DNA of 23,295 bases from Candidatus Bathyarchaeota archaeon (GTDB lineage: Archaea; Thermoproteota; Bathyarchaeia; Bathyarchaeales; Bathyarchaeaceae), in assembly GCA_014859755.1 (NCBI GenBank), contig JACUTO010000005.1, positions 1 to 23,295 on the forward strand. Reading direction: 5' to 3'. This document shows, piece by piece, positions 22,103 through 23,295 of this stretch. Under the pieces are notes generated by a model. It was given only the letters and a program-made list of their open reading frames with translations. It was not told the DNA's origin and ran no database searches. The position numbers and the translations under genes are program-made. Positions within the stretch are counted from its first letter, which is position 1. Each line of letters begins with the position of its first letter.

Positions 22103-22394
22103 TGATTAGCCATAATGCGGCGTGCATATTCCTTAATCGTCTTTTCCTTTCGTTTTTTCTTTGAGTTAATCAGCTGTCTCGAATGAAAAGCACGAGGTTT
22201 CATCTTTTGAATGTTCAAAAAACGTTTCCTCCCTTAGTTCGGGTGCGCCAGTAGTTTCAGCAATTTCACCTAAAAGGCTTGTTGAGTATTAAGGATATGC
22301 TAACCTAATATGTTCGTTGACATCTAACAAGCTGCTGTCGAATGACATTGTGGCTGATACAGAAATTGGCCATGATGAGGAGGTGAAGATTATC
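22103..22394. other. Non-coding stretch upstream of the winged-helix gene
   Basis: About 290 bp between the minus-strand regulator and a doubtful plus-strand ORF. It holds T-rich runs, TGAATGTTCA (a 10-bp palindrome near 22210) and GGAGGTGA at 22379-22386. No RNA gene or convincing ORF is seen. Confidence 0.4.
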
Positions 22395-22709
22395 ATGAAA
22401 GTGCAAAAATGCGCCCGCGCGCGCATATATCCGTTTCGGGAATATTTCTTCTGGCGGAATAAATATCCTATATACCAATATACAAGATATAATTTTAGAG
22501 GTTGGAGAGCCATGAACAAAAAGAAAAGAAACCGCGTCTTCCCGATCGAAGAGAAGCTGGCTGCCGTCGAATGGAACCTAAAGCTATTGAAGACATCAGC
22601 TGAAATCACTCATACTCCTCTGCGAACTATAACAAGCATGATTCAATTTTCCGTAATAGCCCCGACTCAGAGTTTTCTACAAGAAATCGTTAATTCTCAT
22701 TTCCGCTAA
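22395..22709 (+). CDS. Doubtful small ORF, possibly a decayed HTH protein
   Basis: This frame (104 codons from ATG 22395) is open, and the ATG follows a near-consensus GGAGGTGA eight nt upstream. However, its first 39 codons run through a CG tract and an AT-rich region with TATA-like boxes (CTATATACC, GATATAAT) and encode an untypical sequence. A second in-frame ATG at 22512 has GAGGTTGGAG upstream and gives 65 residues starting MNKKKRNRVFPIEEKLAAVEW, which resembles the first helix region of transposase or HTH proteins (EEKLAAV), followed by an unconserved-looking tail. It may be a remnant of a mobile element or a non-coding transcript with a promoter. I cannot assign a function. Confidence 0.3.
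   Translation: MKVQKCARARIYPFREYFFWRNKYPIYQYTRYNFRGWRAMNKKKRNRVFPIEEKLAAVEWNLKLLKTSAEITHTPLRTITSMIQFSVIAPTQSFLQEIVNSHFR
22416..22430. repeat. CG tract with AT alternation
   Basis: CGCGCGCGCATATAT is a 15-bp perfect purine-pyrimidine alternation beginning just after GCGCC. It lies in the doubtful part of the small plus-strand ORF and probably belongs to the intergenic CG-tract set. Confidence 0.65.
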
Positions 22710-22736
22710 GCGAAGGACTTGCCAAGTTCGAAGGAC

Positions 22737-22891
22737 ATGCGCACGCAGAGTTCACATAAGAATTGAATCCTTTTCCTATCCATCCCTCCTCCTGCGCGCG
22801 CATCTACCAAACTATTAAAGAAAAATATCCGCGCGCACAGAAAAAGAGGGAGAGTCAAGCCATAGCGCGAAAGAGCAGCGCGTACGTACGT
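22737..22891. repeat. Cluster of four to five CG tracts in a convergent gap
   Basis: CATGCGCACGCA (22737-22748), the palindrome TGCGCGCGCA (22793-22802), CCGCGCGCACA (22829-22839), AGCGCGA (22864-22870) and GCGCGTACGTACGT (22878-22891) lie within about 155 bp between the small plus-strand ORF and the hydrolase gene. The gap has no other feature apart from a short direct repeat CGAAGGAC. Confidence 0.7.
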
Positions 22892-23295
22892 CAAGACTCA
22901 ACGAGAAAGTCTATTAGAACTTGGAGCACCTTCTCCATTTCTTCTGCAAGTATATGGGCCGAATTCTCGAAGTAAACGAGCTTAGCGTTTGGTATGGCTT
23001 CAGCCAAGATTGAACCGTTCTCCGGAGGTACCAGAACGTCCCGTTTGCCATGCAATATTAGCGTGGGTGCCTTAATCTGACCCAGCCTATCATAGGTGTT
23101 GAAATTCATTAATGCATTCACTTGGTGCATGAAGGCTTCCTCTGAAAGGGGAGCCTTAAGCGTTCGTTGGATATAAGGCTCCACAAAGTCGGGGTTGTTT
23201 TTGATGAAGTCTTCGGTGAGAATAGTTGGAATATTCATTCTGACTATTTCCTCTGGAGACAAGGTGCTCCTATCGGCCATGAGGACTCCGATTAC
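22891..23295 (-). CDS. Alpha/beta hydrolase, 5' end outside window
   Basis: This is the C-terminal part of an alpha/beta-hydrolase fold protein. The frame stays open through the right edge (VIGVL precedes the first visible Met), so the start and the nucleophile elbow are outside the window. The visible part begins in the cap domain (LSPEEIVRMNIPTILTEDF, then EPYIQRTLKAPLSEEAFMHQ) and returns to the core with IKAPTLILHGKRDVLVPPENG, containing the acid Asp of the triad, and LVYFENSAHILAEE with the triad His. Such proteins include esterases, peroxidases and dehalogenase-like enzymes; substrate cannot be predicted. It converges with the doubtful small ORF across a gap rich in CG tracts. Confidence 0.88.
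   Translation of the reverse strand, partial: VIGVLMADRSTLSPEEIVRMNIPTILTEDFIKNNPDFVEPYIQRTLKAPLSEEAFMHQVNALMNFNTYDRLGQIKAPTLILHGKRDVLVPPENGSILAEAIPNAKLVYFENSAHILAEEMEKVLQVLIDFLVES

Noticed and set aside
22372..22400. Second C-box-like ATGATGA
   Set aside because: No D box at a suitable distance; the sequence is better explained by the adjacent ribosome-binding site.
22711..22735. Direct repeat CGAAGGAC as an attachment site or insertion duplication
   Set aside because: Eight bases only, with no element between the copies.

Overview
The window is a gene-dense stretch of an archaeal chromosome, most likely a Thermoproteota (TACK) lineage such as Bathyarchaeia; that placement is inference. 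The archaeal signs are a RIO2 kinase with its N-terminal winged helix, a short Sm-like protein, a CPSF-type metallo-beta-lactamase protein, a ThiI without rhodanese domain, TATA-like boxes about 25-35 nt before several starts, and T-rich ends. Shine-Dalgarno-like sites are common and several starts are GTG or TTG. I found no tRNA, rRNA, CRISPR array, complete insertion sequence or origin.

Left part (1-11600): purine nucleoside and S-adenosylhomocysteine (SAH) metabolism. In order: the 3' part of one SAH hydrolase gene; a BMP-family nucleoside ABC transporter split into two divergent halves (two overlapping permease genes on minus, ATPase and binding protein on plus); a purine/uridine nucleoside phosphorylase; an HD-domain protein; a PHP phosphoesterase paired with a P-loop kinase; a small membrane protein; an SAH/MTA/5'-deoxyadenosine deaminase; and a second, complete SAH hydrolase. 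Together they can plausibly import purine nucleosides, remove SAH by hydrolysis or deamination, and phosphorolyse the released nucleoside.

Middle part (11663-18772): a two-helix membrane protein, a sugar nucleotidyltransferase, an Sm-like protein, RIO2, an overlapping thiI/cysS pair (tRNA thiolation and Cys-tRNA synthesis), a zinc-ribbon protein of unknown role, and a metallo-beta-lactamase-fold nuclease-like protein.

Right part (18819-23295): a four-helix membrane protein, a 60-residue protein behind a cluster of inverted repeats, an acyl-CoA dehydrogenase, an fRMsr-like GAF protein, an ORF encoding a membrane helix with no usable start, a winged-helix regulator, a doubtful small ORF and the 3' part of an alpha/beta hydrolase.

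The most unusual sequence-level signal is a set of short alternating CG tracts (GCGCGC and variants). They lie mainly between genes and occur at five of the six convergent gene junctions. Other points of interest are the SAH/nucleoside salvage neighbourhood with two diverged SAH hydrolases, the possible frameshifted winged-helix/membrane protein, and the operator-like repeats before the 60-residue gene.
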